A stretch of 9,058 nucleotides of DNA, taken from assembly GCA_005887855.1 (NCBI GenBank), contig VBQB01000294.1, positions 1 to 9,058 on the forward strand, in the 5' to 3' direction. This document shows positions 7,136 to 9,058 of the stretch, piece by piece. The DNA comes from Verrucomicrobiota bacterium. Lineage in GTDB: Bacteria; Verrucomicrobiota; Verrucomicrobiae; Chthoniobacterales; UBA10450. Both the position numbers and the translations under genes were made by a program. The notes under the pieces are model-generated. The model ran no database searches, was not told where the DNA came from, and saw only the letters and a program-made list of their open reading frames with translations. Position 1 is the first letter of the stretch; each line of letters begins with the position of its first letter.

Positions 7136-7956
7136 CCCGTGGCGGTTTGACCGAGACTCTTCAGAGCTTTTGTGATTCGTGTGGCGTAAGCGGCAAGATC
7201 GACACTGTTAATGTCGCGCGGGCGGGGTAGTTCCACTGCAAATTCTTCCTGAATGCGGCCGGGATGCGGCGAAAAAATCAAGACACGATCGCCCAGGCAC
7301 GCCGCTTCGCGAACATTATGCGTGACGAAGACAATGGTCTTGCGCCGCGCTTTCCAGATTTCCTGAATATCGCCGTAAAGTTGCTCGCGGGTGAGCGCAT
7401 CGAGTGCAGCGAATGGCTCGTCCATGAGAAGCACGCGCGGATTCGGCGCAAGCGCACGCGCCAGGGAGACGCGCTGCTTCATCCCGCCGGAAAGCTCGTG
7501 AATGTTCGCGCGTTCGAATCTGGTTAGGCCCACTAGTTCGAGATAGTATTTCGCCACATCCTGCCGGTCTTTGTTTGTTAGATTTGGTTTGAGCTTCAAT
7601 GGGAAGAGCACGTTTCCGAAAACATTAAGCCACGGAAAAAGCGCCGATTCCTGAAACATGACAAGGCGATCACGCCCTGGCGCTGTGACCGGTTTGCCAT
7701 CAGCCAGGACGGTGCCGCTATCCGGTTTCTCCAGCCCGGCGATGATGTTGAGCAGAGTTGATTTGCCGCAGCCGCTCGCGCCGACCAGACAAACGAATTC
7801 GCCTTCCGCGACGTTCAAGCTCACCCGGTCAAGCGCCAGAACCGTGCCGGATGCGCTTTGAAAGCTTTTCGAAACTTCTTCGATCGCGAGCTTCGAGGGC
7901 GCAATGACTTGGAGCTCCTCAGTAGCTGAGGAACGGTGGCGGCCAGCTAGGTGCAT
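7132..7956 (-). CDS. ABC transporter ATP-binding protein, NitT/TauT type
   Basis: A 274-residue cytoplasmic ATPase that powers the adjacent permease. It has every nucleotide-binding motif: Walker A GASGCGKST (59-67), Q-loop at Q102 (MFQESALFPWL), signature LSGGMKQ (155-161), Walker B RVLLMDEP (174-181, catalytic E180) and switch His213 (VTHNVREA). The 'QESALFPWLNVFGNV' stretch is characteristic of the SsuB/TauB/NrtD group. I chose the ATG at 7956 because it overlaps the binding-protein stop as TAATG. The open frame extends back to 8082, but those 42 residues lie over the binding-protein coding region and look like antiphase reading. The first 20 residues after the chosen start are poorly conserved in appearance, so a slightly later start is possible. 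The gene is intact and part of the porin-SBP-ATPase-permease-HPr operon. Confidence 0.94.
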   Translation of the reverse strand: MHLAGRHRSSATEELQVIAPSKLAIEEVSKSFQSASGTVLALDRVSLNVAEGEFVCLVGASGCGKSTLLNIIAGLEKPDSGTVLADGKPVTAPGRDRLVMFQESALFPWLNVFGNVLFPLKLKPNLTNKDRQDVAKYYLELVGLTRFERANIHELSGGMKQRVSLARALAPNPRVLLMDEPFAALDALTREQLYGDIQEIWKARRKTIVFVTHNVREAACLGDRVLIFSPHPGRIQEEFAVELPRPRDINSVDLAAYATRITKALKSLGQTATG

Positions 7957-8830
7957 TACGGAGTTTCGATTAGCTTCGAAGTGTCGGTCGAGCCTTTTAA
8001 GAAACCCGCGTCTTTTCCGTCCTGCACTGACTTGGCGATCAAATCGCGAGAGACTTCGCTGGTGAACTGAATCCGCTTCCATGCTTGCGCGACAGCGTCT
8101 GGCGAAAAGTCAGCCCGCGTTTCGGCCTTCAATTCTTCGATCAATAACTTCTGCGCTTCTGGTTCATTCTCCTGGATCCATTTCGTGAGTTCCACGTTTG
8201 CGTCTGCGATTTTCTTCGCCAAATCCCGTCGATCACGCAGAAACTTCACACTGGAAACAAGCCACGTGGTGATGGTGTCCTTGTCTTCGAGAAAAACGCG
8301 CGCCTTCGCATCGCGCTGGAGACGTCACCGCCGGTCATGGTGACATTGAAACCCTGTGCTTTCAGCCACGCGCGGCACGAGATGTCCTGAGTATTACCGA
8401 GCTGTGGCGTGGCGACTTTTTTCCCGCGAAAGTCCGAAGCTTTGTTGATACTACCGTCCGCCGGAACGACCAGGGCTGCTCCTCCGTTGGCAGCGCCCGC
8501 AATGATGCGAATTTCTTCGCCATTCGATTTAAAGTGGGCGTTAAGAGCGGGATTTGGACCCACATAAGTGACGTCGAGCGAGCCGGCGAAGATCGCCTCC
8601 ATCGCAGAAGGTCCCGCATTGTAAGTGAACCATTGGATCTCGACATTTGGACCGAGCCGCTTTTCAAACCAGCCTTTGCCCTGGCGCGCGAGGGCGTGCG
8701 CAATTACACCCTGGGCGTGAGTGATATTCGGGAAATGCCCGAAGCGAATCACCGTTTTTGCTTCTGCACGGGCGGCTTGCACGAAAAGCGCAAGCGTTCC
8801 GATAACTGCTATCAATGTTTTTGTCTTCAT
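7956..8830 (-). pseudogene. ABC substrate-binding protein, NitT/TauT (SsuA/NrtA-like), internally deleted and frameshifted
   Basis: This is the periplasmic binding protein of the importer. The first frame (from ATG 8830) gives a signal peptide (about 1-22, MKTKTLIAVIGTLALFVQAA then RA) and a typical SsuA/NrtA-like lobe: 'RFGHFPNITHAQGV', 'AGPSAMEAIFAGSLDVTYVGPNPALN', 'GKKVATPQLGNTQDI', up to 'TMTGGDV' (residues 164-170). At about 8321-8326 homology moves to another frame, open from 8324 to the TAA at 7956-7958: 'RLQRDAKARVFLED', 'TTWLVSSVKFLRD', 'FSPDAVAQAWKRI'. A TGA at 8325-8327 closes that second frame immediately upstream. The block that normally joins the two parts ('..NPDQ...F..G.iDAvWTvEPWvs', about 30 residues, from memory of the family) is missing, so this is a deletion of 3n+1 bases and not a simple slip. 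Left as is, the protein ends 24 residues after the junction. Decay or an assembly error could explain it; the downstream transporter genes are intact. Confidence 0.82.
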
Positions 8831-8932
8831 AGTTTGTTTTCAATAGGAGAATGTCATCATGAGATAAGCGAAGTCAGCATCGTCAGCTCGCCTAGCGTCG
8901 CTGTGACTACGAGCTCGCCTAATTTGATCGAA
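8831..8932. other. Porin-SBP intergenic spacer with a 10-bp direct repeat
   Basis: This 102-bp gap lies between the porin stop and the binding-protein start. It contains two exact copies of agctcgccta (8885-8894 and 8912-8921, 27 bp apart), and a tandem gtcagc/atc/gtcagc just beside the first. On the minus strand, segments around agtcacagc and gctgacgatgctgact can form a loose stem. There is no T-run, and upstream of ATG 8830 there is no Shine-Dalgarno sequence or convincing promoter. The gap may hold a processing or attenuation element that sets porin versus binding-protein levels, but the evidence is thin. Confidence 0.3.
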
Positions 8933-9058
8933 CTAAAATATTACTTGGATGCGCCCGATGACTTCATCGAATTGATCCTCTCCAAACTGAGGATTCGCTT
9001 CCCGGAAATCCGACCAGGTATGAATATAGTTGACCATCAGCTTGAGGTCGTCGCCGTG
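8933..9058 (-). CDS. C-terminal end of an outer-membrane porin (OprO/OprP-like), partial
   Basis: Forty-one codons plus TAG are in frame from the right edge; the gene continues outside the window. The translation reads 'HGDDLKLMVNYIHTWSDF', then 'REANPQFGEDQFDEVIGR' and ends 'IQVIF'. Alternating hydrophobic strands, the 'LKLMVNY' pattern, an acidic loop and a terminal Phe are the classic end of a beta-barrel whose last residue is read by the BAM machinery. The 'NPQFGEDQFDEV..R.Q..F' ending is what I recall from phosphate-selective-porin-type (O/P family) proteins. It lies 102 bp upstream of the binding-protein gene on the same strand, so it is probably the outer-membrane entry for the same solute and the first known gene of the operon here. 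The exact porin family cannot be settled from 41 residues. Confidence 0.72.
   Translation of the reverse strand, partial: HGDDLKLMVNYIHTWSDFREANPQFGEDQFDEVIGRIQVIF

Noticed and set aside
7957..8082. 42-residue N-terminal extension of the ABC ATPase
   Set aside because: It lies within the C-terminal coding part of the binding protein, and the TAATG overlap at 7954-7958 gives a natural start.
8246..8330. Programmed frameshift in the SBP gene
   Set aside because: There is a TTTTT run nearby, but family homology switches frame upstream of it, at about 8324, and about 30 residues are lacking, so slippage would not yield a normal protein.

Overview
The window looks like a chromosomal segment of a Gram-negative, moderately GC-rich bacterium. 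I lean towards a soil Verrucomicrobiota of the Chthoniobacterales/Udaeobacter kind. That placement rests on the style of the proteins, on an intergenic heptad repeat resembling ones I recall from that phylum, and on Shine-Dalgarno-poor starts; nothing here proves it. I see no rRNA, tRNA, CRISPR, insertion sequence or phage gene.

Layout: (1) 1-1193, plus strand: most of a lipoyl-dependent 2-oxo acid dehydrogenase E2 acyltransferase, open at the left edge. (2) 1231-4086, minus strand: a YfhO-type multi-pass membrane protein followed 45 bp downstream by a small secreted protein of unknown function. (3) 4087-4186: a spacer filled by a degenerate 7-bp repeat array in two inverted arms. (4) 4187-5137, minus strand: a UlaG/NAPE-PLD-like metallo-beta-lactamase-fold hydrolase, probably starting at GTG 5137. 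(5) 5277-6072, plus strand: a secreted DUF1460 (NlpC/P60-like) gene that is broken. (6) 9058-6069, minus strand: the C-terminal end of an outer-membrane porin, then a NitT/TauT-type ABC importer (binding protein, ATPase, permease), then an HPr phosphocarrier. The last four are packed with start/stop overlaps (TAATG, ATGA, ATGA).

The porin, binding protein and ABC core form a plausible route from outside the cell to the cytoplasm for a small anion or sulfonate-like solute. HPr, translationally coupled to the permease, suggests a link between this importer and PTS-type phosphorylation control; the link is inferred from gene order only.

Two genes, the binding protein and the DUF1460 protein, carry the same kind of lesion: a conserved block of roughly 30-40 codons is missing and the reading frame changes at the same point. 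Either both genes are decaying or the assembly has two local errors. This is the main thing to check before inferring biology. I see no clearly novel multi-gene system; the ABC-HPr operon and the heptad repeat are the most interesting intact items.
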